This document shows positions 32,661 to 43,696 of a stretch of DNA of 57,662 nucleotides, in pieces (positions within the stretch are counted from its first letter, which is position 1; each line of letters starts with the position of its first letter). The stretch is from CAYTGR01 sp964437445 (GTDB taxonomy: Bacteria > Chloroflexota > Anaerolineae > B4-G1 > SLSP01). The DNA is taken from positions 1 through 57,662 of the forward strand of contig CAYTGR010000031.1 in NCBI GenBank assembly GCA_964437445.1, read 5' to 3'. A program made the position numbers and the translations under genes. A model generated the notes under the pieces. The model searched no databases and was not told the origin of the DNA. It was given only the letters and a program-made list of their open reading frames with translations.

Positions 32661-33371
32661 ATGAACGACGAACGCCTGACCGCCATTGAAGAGCGCCTGC
32701 GCTACCGTTTCCGCCGGCCGGAGCTGCTCCGGCTAGCACTGACCCATCCCTCTTATGCGCACGAACATCCCGAAGAGGGCGGCGAGGAGCACCACAACCA
32801 GCGGCTGGAGTTCCTGGGCGATGCGGCCGTGGATTTTCTGGTAGCCGCCTGGCTCTACCGCCGGTTTCCCGATTACCCCGAAGGGACCTTGACCCGGTTG
32901 CGGGCCACGTTGGTGCGGACGACGGCGCTGGCCCGCCTGGCCCGCTACCTGGGCCTGGGCGAGGCGCTGCGCCTGGGTCACGGCGAGGCCGAGAGCGGCG
33001 GCGATGACCGCGAGGCCAATCTCTGCGACGCCTTAGAGGCCACCTTGGGCGCGCTCTACTTAGACGGCGGGCTGGAGGCCGTCTGGCAAAGCGTCGCCCC
33101 GTGGTTTGAGCACGAGCTCGCCGCCATTCTGAGCGCCGAAACCTACGTGGACGACAAATCGCGCTACCAGGAGCTGGCGCAAGCCCGCTGGAACATCACC
33201 CCCGCCTACCGCATCGTCGCCGAGGAAGGCCCCGCCCATGCCCGCACCTTCACCGCCCAGGTGCTGCTGGGCGAAGCGGTCGTGGGGGAAGGCAGCGGCC
33301 CCAGCAAGCGCGCCGCCGAGCAGGCCGCCGCCCGCGCGGCGCTGGCGGGATTGGAAGCCGAGAATCTGTAA
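32661..33371 (+). CDS. rnc: Ribonuclease III
   Basis: The 236-residue enzyme has the RNase III domain with H-N-Q-R-L-E-F-L-G-D-A-A-V-D-F-L near residue 48 and D-A-L-E-A-T-L-G-A-L-Y-L-D-G-G near residue 120; these supply the metal-binding Glu/Asp residues. A C-terminal dsRBD (S-R-Y-Q-E-L-A-Q to K-R-A-A-E-Q-A-A-A-R-A-A-L) follows. It cuts double-stranded RNA in rRNA and mRNA processing. The ATG at 32661 lacks a strong ribosome binding site. The long structured intergenic arrays in this genome are natural potential substrates, which is speculation. Confidence 0.96.
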   Translation: MNDERLTAIEERLRYRFRRPELLRLALTHPSYAHEHPEEGGEEHHNQRLEFLGDAAVDFLVAAWLYRRFPDYPEGTLTRLRATLVRTTALARLARYLGLGEALRLGHGEAESGGDDREANLCDALEATLGALYLDGGLEAVWQSVAPWFEHELAAILSAETYVDDKSRYQELAQARWNITPAYRIVAEEGPAHARTFTAQVLLGEAVVGEGSGPSKRAAEQAAARAALAGLEAENL

Positions 33372-33395
33372 CGCTCTTGAACATAAAGTAACGGG

Positions 33396-33453
33396 TGAGC
33401 AGTGAATAGAGAGCAGGTCAGCCCGCTGGACTGCTCTCTGCTCACGGCTCACT
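33396..33453. repeat. Hairpin of 7-base units between rnc and the mannosidase gene
   Basis: GTGAGCAGTGAATAGAGAGC (33396-33415) pairs imperfectly with CTGCTCTCTGCTCACGGCTC (33432-33451) and the following AC. The unit is the same as in 31391-31500. Confidence 0.85.
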
Positions 33454-33496
33454 CCCTATGGCTCACGCCCCATTTTCATCCCTGGGAGGTAACCCC

Positions 33497-36651
<3,155 letters not shown>

Positions 36652-36652
<1 letters not shown>

Positions 36653-36700
36653 GATTTCGGATTGAGGATTTCGGATTTTGGATTTTGGATTGCGGATTGG
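36652..36700. repeat. Seven 7-base units, GGATTTY/GGATTGN
   Basis: Seven units starting GGATT follow in register, beginning with the last base of the mannosidase stop codon. Each differs only in the last two bases. Confidence 0.88.
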
Positions 36701-36708
36701 GCGGGCCG

Positions 36709-36736
36709 GTGGTCTGTGGTCTGTGGTCAGTGGTCA
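36709..36736. repeat. Four 7-base units, GTGGTCT/GTGGTCA
   Basis: GTGGTCT twice, then GTGGTCA twice, directly after the GGATT array. Two unrelated 7-base families are thus joined end to end. The same unit is found at 15080. Confidence 0.85.
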
Positions 36737-36812
36737 AATGAAAACACCCCCCTGACCAGCGACAGGTAGGAGTTTAGATTAGGATTCAAATGCCGTTTTA
36801 ATGTTTCAGCGG

Positions 36813-36818
36813 TATAAT
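36813..36818 (+). promoter_or_regulatory. Possible -10 of clpC
   Basis: A perfect TATAAT lies 45 bases before the clpC ATG. Only a poor -35 match stands at the right distance and there is no extended -10, so this is tentative. Confidence 0.4.
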
Positions 36819-36862
36819 GGCTCCAAGAGGCCGACCGGCCTCGTATAAGGAGGATAGGGGCT

Positions 36863-39343
36863 ATGATGCGTTTTGACCGCTTTACCGAGCGCGCCCAAGA
36901 GGCCGCCCAGCGCGCCGTGGAATTGATGGGTCAATATGGCCACAGCCAGGTGGACGTAGAGCACCTGCTGCTGGCGCTGATCCAGCAACCCGAGGGCGCC
37001 ACCCCGGCGTTGCTGACTGAATTAGGGGCGGACCCGACCTACCTGGAGGAACGGTTGGATGCGCTGCTGCGCCAGGGATCACGCCCGGGCATTTACGGCG
37101 GCCGGGGCACGCAACAGGTCTTCATCACCCCGCGCGTCAAGCGGGTATTGGACCTGGCCCAGGAAGAGGCCAACCACCTGGGCGACCAGTACATTTCCAC
37201 CGAGCACATCTTCCTCGCCATCACCCAGGAGCGCAACACCCCGGTCGCCCAACTGCTGGCCGAAAGCAACATCACCCACGACCGCACGCTGGAAGGCGTC
37301 AAGCAAATGCGCGGCGGGCAGAAGGTTACCAACCCGCAAGCCGAGACCCACTACCGGGTGCTGGCCCGCTTTAGCCGCGACCTGACGCAGATGGCGCGCG
37401 AGCAAAAGCTGGACCCGGTCATCGGGCGCGACGCCGAAATCCAGCGCGTCATCCAGATCCTGGTCCGCCGGACCAAGAACAACCCGGTCCTCATCGGCGA
37501 ACCGGGCGTCGGCAAGACCGCCATCGTGGAGGGGCTGGCGCAGAAAATCGCCGCCGACGATGTCCCTGAAATCCTCAAGGGCAAGCGGGTGCTCCAGCTG
37601 GACCTGGGGGCCCTCGTCGCCGGGACGCGCTTCCGCGGCGAGTTTGAGGAGCGGCTGAAAGCCATCCTGGAAGAGGTGCAAAAATCGCAGGGGGAATTTA
37701 TCCTGTTCATTGACGAGCTCCACACCGTCGTCGGCGCGGGCAACGCCGTTGGCGCCCTGGACGCCTCCAACATGATCAAGCCGGCCCTGGCCCGGGGCGA
37801 GTTGCAGTGCATCGGCGCTACCACGTTAGATGAATACCGGCAATACATTGAGAAAGATGGGGCCCTGGAACGGCGGTTCGCCCCGGTCTTCGTGGAGGAG
37901 CCTTCGGTAGACGACACCATTGGGATGCTGCGCGGCCTGCGCGACCGCTACGAGGCCCACCACAAAGTCCGTATCTCCGACGAGGCCCTCGTCGCTGCCG
38001 CCCGGCTGGCCCACCGTTACGTCACCGACCGCCACCTGCCCGACAAAGCGATTGACCTGATTGACGAGGCGGCGGCCAAATTGCGGGTCGCGCTTTTCAC
38101 GCTACCGCCCGACCTCAAACGATTAGAGGCCGAGATCAGCCGGCAGCGGGTGGAAGAAGAGGCCGCCGGCAACATGCGCGAGTACGAGCGCGCTGCCGAG
38201 ATCAAGACGCAACGGTTGCGCTTGGAACAGGTCTTCAACAAAAAGCGCGAGGAATGGCTGCGCACCCACGAGCTGGACGACGTGGTGGAGGAGCGGGACA
38301 TTGCCGAGGTCGTCTCGGCCTGGACGGGGATCCCGGTGTTGCAAGTCCTGGAGGCCGAGGCCGAGAAGCTGCTGCGCATGGAGGAGGCACTCCAGGCCCG
38401 GATCGTGGGCCAGGATGATGCCATCCACGTCATCTCCGACGCCACCCGCCGGGCCCGCGCCGGGCTGAAGGATCCCCGCCGGCCAATTGGGACTTTCCTG
38501 TTCCTGGGCGCTTCGGGCGTCGGCAAGACCGAGATGGCGAAAGCGTTAGCCGCCTTCCTGTTTGACGACGAAGAAGCGCTGCTGCGGGTGGATATGAGCG
38601 AATACCGCGAATCGCACACCGTCTCCCGGCTCTTCGGCGCGCCGCCCGGTTACGTCGGCTACGACCAGGGGGGGCAGTTGACCGAAGCCGTCCGCCGCCG
38701 CCCCTACCAGGTGATCCTCTTTGACGAGATTGAGAAAGCGCATCCCGACGTCTGGAACTCACTCCTGCAAATCCTGGATGAGGGCCGGCTGACCGATGGT
38801 CAGGGGCACACGGTAGATTTCCGCAACACCCTGGTCATCATGACCTCCAACATCGGCACGACCTACACGCAGCGGGCGGGCGCGCTTGGCTTTGCGAAGG
38901 GCGGCGCGATAGACGACGAAGAGACGCGGCGCCGGCTCCTCTCCGCGCTCAAAGAGACCTTCCGCCCGGAGTTCATCAACCGGGTGGACGAGATTGTTGT
39001 CTTCAACAACCTGACGTTAGACGACGTGGAGCGGATCGTGGACTTGCAGATGAAGGAAGTGAGCAGCCAGCTGGCCGAACACGGCCTCCAGGTAACACTG
39101 ACACCGGCTGCGCGGCACTGGCTGGCCGAACAGGGCTACGATCCCCAATTCGGCGCGCGGCCGCTGCGCCGGGCCATCCAGCGCCACGTGGAAAGCCCGC
39201 TCAGCGTTGCCCTGTTGCGCGGCCAGTTCAAAACTGGCGATCACGTGCTCGTTGATTTAACAGCCGAGACTGGCCTGGTTTTCCAGAAAGCGGACGCCGT
39301 GGCAGCGCCCCAACCGGCCCTGCAACCGGCGGACGCCGCTTAG
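36863..39343 (+). CDS. clpC: ClpC-type AAA+ unfoldase (Clp protease ATP-binding subunit)
   Basis: The 826-residue protein has a double Clp-N domain (F-T-E-R-A-Q-E-A-A-Q-R-A and Y-I-S-T-E-H-I-F-L-A). A first AAA+ module carries G-E-P-G-V-G-K-T near residue 213 and F-I-D-E-L-H near 283. A short UVR-like middle segment (Y-E-R-A-A-E-I-K) is followed by a second AAA+ module with G-A-S-G-V-G-K-T near 549 and L-F-D-E-I-E-K-A-H near 618. A-L-G-F near residue 674 stands where ClpP-binding loops occur, and the middle segment is far shorter than in ClpB, so ClpC is preferred. It unfolds proteins for ClpP. AGGAGG lies upstream; two ATGs in tandem leave the exact start open by one codon. Confidence 0.92.
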   Translation: MMRFDRFTERAQEAAQRAVELMGQYGHSQVDVEHLLLALIQQPEGATPALLTELGADPTYLEERLDALLRQGSRPGIYGGRGTQQVFITPRVKRVLDLAQEEANHLGDQYISTEHIFLAITQERNTPVAQLLAESNITHDRTLEGVKQMRGGQKVTNPQAETHYRVLARFSRDLTQMAREQKLDPVIGRDAEIQRVIQILVRRTKNNPVLIGEPGVGKTAIVEGLAQKIAADDVPEILKGKRVLQLDLGALVAGTRFRGEFEERLKAILEEVQKSQGEFILFIDELHTVVGAGNAVGALDASNMIKPALARGELQCIGATTLDEYRQYIEKDGALERRFAPVFVEEPSVDDTIGMLRGLRDRYEAHHKVRISDEALVAAARLAHRYVTDRHLPDKAIDLIDEAAAKLRVALFTLPPDLKRLEAEISRQRVEEEAAGNMREYERAAEIKTQRLRLEQVFNKKREEWLRTHELDDVVEERDIAEVVSAWTGIPVLQVLEAEAEKLLRMEEALQARIVGQDDAIHVISDATRRARAGLKDPRRPIGTFLFLGASGVGKTEMAKALAAFLFDDEEALLRVDMSEYRESHTVSRLFGAPPGYVGYDQGGQLTEAVRRRPYQVILFDEIEKAHPDVWNSLLQILDEGRLTDGQGHTVDFRNTLVIMTSNIGTTYTQRAGALGFAKGGAIDDEETRRRLLSALKETFRPEFINRVDEIVVFNNLTLDDVERIVDLQMKEVSSQLAEHGLQVTLTPAARHWLAEQGYDPQFGARPLRRAIQRHVESPLSVALLRGQFKTGDHVLVDLTAETGLVFQKADAVAAPQPALQPADAA

Positions 39344-39362
39344 CGTTTCCGGTGATCAAGGG

Positions 39363-39400
39363 GGTGCAACGCGCTCCAGGGCGCGTTGCACCGTCTTGTC
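39363..39400 (+). terminator. Terminator after clpC
   Basis: GGTGCAACGCGC (39363-39374) and GCGCGTTGCACC (39381-39392) form a perfect 12-bp stem with loop TCCAGG, followed by GTCTTGTCTTGT, a broken U-rich tract. Confidence 0.75.
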
Positions 39401-39404
39401 TTGT

Positions 39405-39430
39405 GTTTGCCAATTCGGGGGTTGGCAAAC
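39405..39430. promoter_or_regulatory. Dyad over the -35 of the bmpA promoter, possible operator
   Basis: GTTTGCCAA (39405-39413) and TTGGCAAAC (39422-39430) form a perfect 9-bp inverted repeat with an 8-base centre. The right arm contains the -35 hexamer TTGGCA of the promoter that follows. It could be a regulator binding site, or a second terminator stem without a U tract. Confidence 0.5.
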
Positions 39431-39449
39431 TTCGCCTTCCTGGTATAAT
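39422..39449 (+). promoter_or_regulatory. Promoter of the BMP-family transporter genes
   Basis: TTGGCA (39422-39427), 16 bases, TATAAT (39444-39449): the strongest promoter match for a protein gene in the window. It implies a leader of about 165 bases before the ATG at 39620. That leader contains a small stem, TGGTTA to TAACCA, near 39530, but I recognise no known riboswitch class. Confidence 0.82.
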
Positions 39450-39619
39450 AGTTATTATATTTAACTCATGTGGCGATCACCGTCGTTCAAATTCAAAATT
39501 GAGCCTTAGCGTGTCAGGGAAGGAGGTGGTTAGCCAGAAATAACCATAACCCGTTGTGAATGTTTTCCCATCTGTTTAACCCCTGTTGTTAAAAATCTCT
39601 TTAAGGGAGGAGAATTCCT

Positions 39620-40678
39620 ATGCGCAAGAATCTGTTTGTCGTTGTCAGCATCGTGATGCTGGTGAGCCTGGTCCTGACCGCCTGCGGTGGCGGTGGCACG
39701 ACGACCAAGTTCAAGGCCGGCATGGTCACCGATATGGGCGGGATTGACGACAAGTCCTTCAACGCCACTTCCTGGAAGGGCATGGAGATGGCACAGAAGG
39801 ATCTGGGCGTCGAGGTGAAATACCTGGAATCCCAACAGCAAACCGACTACGCCACGAACATCACCCAATTCGTGAACCAGGGCTACCCGCTGATCATCAC
39901 CGTCGGCTTCCTGCTGGGCGATGACACCAAGGCTGCAGCCGAAAAGAACCCGAACATCAACTTCGCGATTGTGGACTACTCCTACGATCCGCCAATCCCC
40001 AACGTCCGCGGGCTGACCTTCGCCACGGATCAGGCTGGCTTCCTGGCCGGCTATGTGGCGGCGGCCGCCACCAAGACCGGGAAAGTCGCTACCTTCGGCG
40101 GCATCAACATCCCCACCGTTTCCATCTTCATGGTCGGCTATGAAAGCGGCGTCAAGTACTACAACCAGAAGCACGGGACCAACGTGCAGGTCTTGGGCTG
40201 GGACACCGCCGCCAACAACGGCGTTTTCGCCGGCAACTTTGAATCCACCGATGATGGTCGTCGCATTGCCGAAGAGCTGATGAACGAAGGCGCCGACGTC
40301 ATCATGCCGGTCGCCGGCCCGGTGGGCCTGGGCACCGCGCAGGCCGTCAAGGCCAAGGGTGGCGCCTGGGTCATCGGTGTGGACACCGACTGGACCGTCA
40401 GCGCCCCGGAGTATAAGGACGTGGTGCTGACCAGTGTCTTGAAGAACATGGACCAGGCCGTCTTTGACACCATCAAGGCCGCTTCCGCCAAGGACTTCAA
40501 GGGCTTCAACGGTGAGAACTACAGCGGCACCCTCGCCAACAACGGCGTGGGCATCGCCCCGGTCGCCTCGGGCGTGATTTCTGCTGACGTGCAGAAAGAG
40601 CTCGATCAGATCAAGGCCGATATCATCGCCGGCAAGATTGACACCGGCTGGACAGCTTACCTGAACAGCCTGAAGTAA
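39620..40678 (+). CDS. BMP-family substrate-binding lipoprotein (nucleoside ABC importer)
   Basis: The 352-residue protein has a lipoprotein signal (M-R-K-N-L-F then a hydrophobic core and L-T-A-C at residue 22). The mature part is of the BMP/Med/PnrA family: M-V-T-D-M-G-G-I-D-D-K-S-F-N near residue 36, Y-D-P-P-I-P-N-V-R-G near 115 and P-V-A-G-P-V-G-L-G near 230. Characterised members bind purine or pyrimidine nucleosides. It is anchored outside the membrane and feeds the ABC genes that follow. An intrinsic terminator directly after it probably makes it more abundant than the transporter subunits. The start is supported by AAGGGAGGAG. Confidence 0.93.
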   Translation: MRKNLFVVVSIVMLVSLVLTACGGGGTTTKFKAGMVTDMGGIDDKSFNATSWKGMEMAQKDLGVEVKYLESQQQTDYATNITQFVNQGYPLIITVGFLLGDDTKAAAEKNPNINFAIVDYSYDPPIPNVRGLTFATDQAGFLAGYVAAAATKTGKVATFGGINIPTVSIFMVGYESGVKYYNQKHGTNVQVLGWDTAANNGVFAGNFESTDDGRRIAEELMNEGADVIMPVAGPVGLGTAQAVKAKGGAWVIGVDTDWTVSAPEYKDVVLTSVLKNMDQAVFDTIKAASAKDFKGFNGENYSGTLANNGVGIAPVASGVISADVQKELDQIKADIIAGKIDTGWTAYLNSLK

Positions 40679-40689
40679 TCACCCCTTGT

Positions 40690-40726
40690 GAGAGGCGGCG
40701 GCCCAGTCGCCGCCTCTCCTTGTTTT
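40690..40726 (+). terminator. Intrinsic terminator between the binding protein and ABC genes
   Basis: GAGAGGCGGCG (40690-40700) pairs perfectly with CGCCGCCTCTC (40708-40718), followed by CTTGTTTT. It likely limits read-through into the ATPase gene. Confidence 0.85.
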
Positions 40727-40784
40727 AAGTTGTTTTAAGTTTTAATTGGAATTGTTTGTTATTGCTTTCATACTCAATAACGCT

Positions 40785-40846
40785 ATGCGTGATGCGTGAT
40801 GCGTGAAAGACCTTTACGCATCACGTATCACGCATCACGCATCACG
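40785..40846. repeat. Large hairpin of 7-base units (ATGCGTG / ATCACGC)
   Basis: Three ATGCGTG units, the loop region AAAGACCTTT and four complementary units (ATCACGC type) form one long, nearly perfect hairpin just upstream of the ABC ATPase gene. The AAAG and CTTT also pair. It lies after the terminator, before the AGGAGG. Confidence 0.9.
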
Positions 40847-40876
40847 TTTCCATTCACCTCACAGTCAGGAGGGATC

Positions 40877-42418
40877 ATGCCCCCAGTATTAGAACTTAAA
40901 GGCATTACCAAACGCTTCCCCGGCGTCCTGGCCAACGATCACATTGACCTGACGCTGAACCAGGGGGAGGTACTGGCGCTGTTGGGTGAGAACGGGGCCG
41001 GCAAGACTACCCTGATGAACATCCTGTACGGCCTGTACGCCCCCGACGAAGGCGAAGTTTATATCCGCGGGAAGAAAGCCACCATCCATGGCCCCGGCGA
41101 TGCCATTGCCCAGGGCATCGGCATGGTGCATCAACACTTCATGCTGGTGCCGGTCCTCACCGTGACCGAAAACGTCATGTTGGGCATGGAATCCATCAAA
41201 AACGGCCTCTTCCTGGACCGTGCCACAGCGGCCCGCCGGATTGAGGGAATTTCTAAACAGTATGGCCTGGACGTGGACCCGCAGGTGTTGGTCGGCGTGC
41301 TACCGGTCGGCATTCAACAGCGCGTGGAAATTATCAAGCTGCTCTATCGCAGCGCCGATATTCTCATCTTGGATGAGCCGACGGCCGTGTTGACCCCACA
41401 AGAGGTAGAAGGACTTTTCCAAATCATCCGCTCGCTGGTTGCGCAGGGCAAATCACTCATCTTCATTTCTCACAAGCTCAAGGAAGTGCGCGAAATCGCG
41501 GACCAGATTGTGGTGCTGCGGGGCGGACGGGTCGTTGGCGCTACCACGCCCGCGGAGAGCGACGAGCGGCGTCTGGCCTCCATGATGGTGGGCCGCGAGG
41601 TGATCCTGACCGTCCCTAAGGAGCCGGCCAGGCCTGCCGATGTGGTCCTGGATGTGCAAAACCTCAAAGTGATGAGCGACCGCGGTCAGGTCGCCGTGCG
41701 CGGCGTTTCCTTCCAGGTGCGGGCCGGCGAGATCGTCGGTGTCGCCGGGGTGCAGGGCAACGGCCAGACGGAGCTGGTGGAAGCACTGACCGGCCTGCGC
41801 CCGGTGATGGAAGGTCAGATTCACATCGCCGGGCAGGACGTCACACACGCTACCCCGCGCCAGGTGACCGAGGCCGGCTCTTCGCATGTCCCGGAAGATC
41901 GCCAGCGCGACGGACTCGTGCTCAGCTATCCTATCTCCGACAACCTGATACTCAATACCTACTACCTGCCGCCCAATGCCCGCGGGCTGAACATGCAACA
42001 AAACAACATCCTGGAATCGGCCGAGAGACTGGTCAAGGAATACGACGTCCGCACGCCCAGCATCCTGACCCCGGTCCGCAGTCTCTCCGGCGGCAACCAG
42101 CAAAAAGTGATCGTCGCCCGCGAGTTGAGCCGCCCGGCCAAGCTAGTCATCGCCTCCCAGCCGACCCGGGGGTTGGACGTCGGTTCCATTGAGTACATCC
42201 ACTCGCAGCTGGTGCGCAAACGGGACGAGGGCGCGGCCGTCTTCGTCGTCTCCGCCGAGCTGGACGAGGTGCTCTCCCTGGCGGACCGGGTCATCGTCAT
42301 GTACGAAGGCAAAATCATGGATACGGTGCCCATTGAAAAGGCTACCAAAGAGGAAATCGGCCTGCTGATGGCAGGGGTTCATCCAGAGCAAATGGCGCAC
42401 CAGGAGGCAACAGCATGA
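40877..42418 (+). CDS. Nucleoside ABC transporter, tandem ATP-binding protein
   Basis: The 513-residue protein has two ABC modules. The first has G-E-N-G-A-G-K-T-T near residue 38, V-G-I-Q-Q-R-V-E-I as signature region and L-I-L-D-E-P-T-A-V-L near residue 162. The second has the degenerate P-loop G-V-Q-G-N-G-Q-T-E and an intact L-S-G-G-N-Q-Q-K-V signature. This is the MglA/RbsA-like architecture used by BMP-linked nucleoside importers. I start at 40877 with GTCAGGAGG upstream; the longer frame covers the repeat hairpin and is not coding. Its stop overlaps the first permease start (ATGA). Confidence 0.95.
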   Translation: MPPVLELKGITKRFPGVLANDHIDLTLNQGEVLALLGENGAGKTTLMNILYGLYAPDEGEVYIRGKKATIHGPGDAIAQGIGMVHQHFMLVPVLTVTENVMLGMESIKNGLFLDRATAARRIEGISKQYGLDVDPQVLVGVLPVGIQQRVEIIKLLYRSADILILDEPTAVLTPQEVEGLFQIIRSLVAQGKSLIFISHKLKEVREIADQIVVLRGGRVVGATTPAESDERRLASMMVGREVILTVPKEPARPADVVLDVQNLKVMSDRGQVAVRGVSFQVRAGEIVGVAGVQGNGQTELVEALTGLRPVMEGQIHIAGQDVTHATPRQVTEAGSSHVPEDRQRDGLVLSYPISDNLILNTYYLPPNARGLNMQQNNILESAERLVKEYDVRTPSILTPVRSLSGGNQQKVIVARELSRPAKLVIASQPTRGLDVGSIEYIHSQLVRKRDEGAAVFVVSAELDEVLSLADRVIVMYEGKIMDTVPIEKATKEEIGLLMAGVHPEQMAHQEATA

Positions 42419-43686
42419 GCGAGCAAATCAGCACCACAGAAACAAAAAAGCAGCCAGGTGCCAAATCCAAAGGGAGACTCAATCTACGCGGGGTGTCTGT
42501 CCCGCTGCTGGCCATTGTGACCGCGCTGCTCATCGGCGCCATTGTCATTATCTTCACCGATGAAAGCGCGCTGGCGGCCTTTCGCGAGGAGGGGCTCTTC
42601 GCCGGGCTCTGGCAAGGGCTCCAGGTGGTCGGGATCGCTTACGGCGCGCTGCTGACCGGCGCGTTCGGCGACCCGGCCGCGATGGTGCGCGGCCTGAGCA
42701 CCTGGATCTCCACCGGTAACGGCGCAGCCTGGATCAGCTCGCTCTATCCGATCACCGAGACGCTCCGCACGACAACCCCCTATATCTTCTCCGGGCTGGC
42801 AGTGGCGCTCGGCTTCCGGGGTGGGCTGTTCAACATTGGCGCTGAAGGACAATACTTCATTGCCGGCCTCACTTCGGTTTTTGTCGGGTATAGTATCAAA
42901 GGGCTGCCGATCTACATTCACCTGCCCCTGGCCCTGTTGGCCGGGATCGCGGGCGGCGCGCTCTGGGCTGGTATCCCCGGCTTCCTCAAGGCGAAAACCG
43001 GAGCGCACGAGGTGATCAACACCATCATGATGAACTATATCTCATTCCGCCTGGCCGAATTCATGCTGGATGTGGGGGGGCCAATGGCGCGCGGCGATAA
43101 CCGCCCGGTCAGCCCCTACATTCAACCCACGGCGGAGCTGCCGCAGTTTTTCCCTTCCGATAGCACAATCCGTTTTAATGTCGGTTTTATTCTGGCGTTA
43201 CTGGCGGCCTGGTTCGTCTACTGGCTCCTCTTCAAAACCACGCTGGGTTATGAAATCCGCACCGTTGGCCAGAATCCACGCGCGGCCAAGTACGCCGGCA
43301 TCAACGTGCCGCGCACCATCGTGCTGACCATGATGCTCAGCGGAGGGCTGGCCGGGCTGGCCGGCGCGACCGACATTCTCGGCGTGCTACGCTTTATGCC
43401 CAACGCTTTCTCCTCCGGCTACGGGTTTGACGCCATCGCGCTGGCATTGTTGGGCAACAGCCACCCCGTCGGGGTCGTCATCGCCTCGCTGCTTTTTGGG
43501 GCGCTGCGGGCCGGGGCGCGCAATATGCAGGGGATGGCCAACGTGCCTATTGACATCACATCCGTCCTGCAAGGCTTGATCATCATCTTCATCGCCGCGC
43601 CGGCCATCATCCGCGCGATCTACCGGTTGAAAGAAACCGAAAAGGGCGAGGGGCTGGTGCTCACCCGCGGTTGGGGACAGATGTAG
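42415..43686 (+). CDS. Nucleoside ABC transporter permease 1
   Basis: The 423-residue membrane protein has about nine hydrophobic helices after a polar N-terminus of 25 residues. The motif F-R-G-G-L-F-N-I-G-A-E-G-Q-Y-F near residue 140 is the hallmark of BPD_transp_2-type permeases of the NupP/YufP group. A-K-Y-A-G-I-N lies in the cytoplasmic loop that contacts the ATPase. A longer periplasmic insert (about 50-110) precedes the first conserved helix. Overlap with the ATPase gene and a 10-base gap to the next permease show a single transport operon. Confidence 0.94.
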   Translation: MSEQISTTETKKQPGAKSKGRLNLRGVSVPLLAIVTALLIGAIVIIFTDESALAAFREEGLFAGLWQGLQVVGIAYGALLTGAFGDPAAMVRGLSTWISTGNGAAWISSLYPITETLRTTTPYIFSGLAVALGFRGGLFNIGAEGQYFIAGLTSVFVGYSIKGLPIYIHLPLALLAGIAGGALWAGIPGFLKAKTGAHEVINTIMMNYISFRLAEFMLDVGGPMARGDNRPVSPYIQPTAELPQFFPSDSTIRFNVGFILALLAAWFVYWLLFKTTLGYEIRTVGQNPRAAKYAGINVPRTIVLTMMLSGGLAGLAGATDILGVLRFMPNAFSSGYGFDAIALALLGNSHPVGVVIASLLFGALRAGARNMQGMANVPIDITSVLQGLIIIFIAAPAIIRAIYRLKETEKGEGLVLTRGWGQM

Positions 43687-43696
43687 GAGGCCGACC

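Noticed and set aside
39450..39619. Purine riboswitch in the leader of the BMP lipoprotein gene
   Set aside because: I could not find the conserved three-way-junction core or loop-loop sequences of the purine class; only a small stem is visible.
40796..40876. 27-codon N-terminal extension of the ABC ATPase
   Set aside because: It translates the 7-base repeat hairpin; AGGAGG and the family start support 40877.
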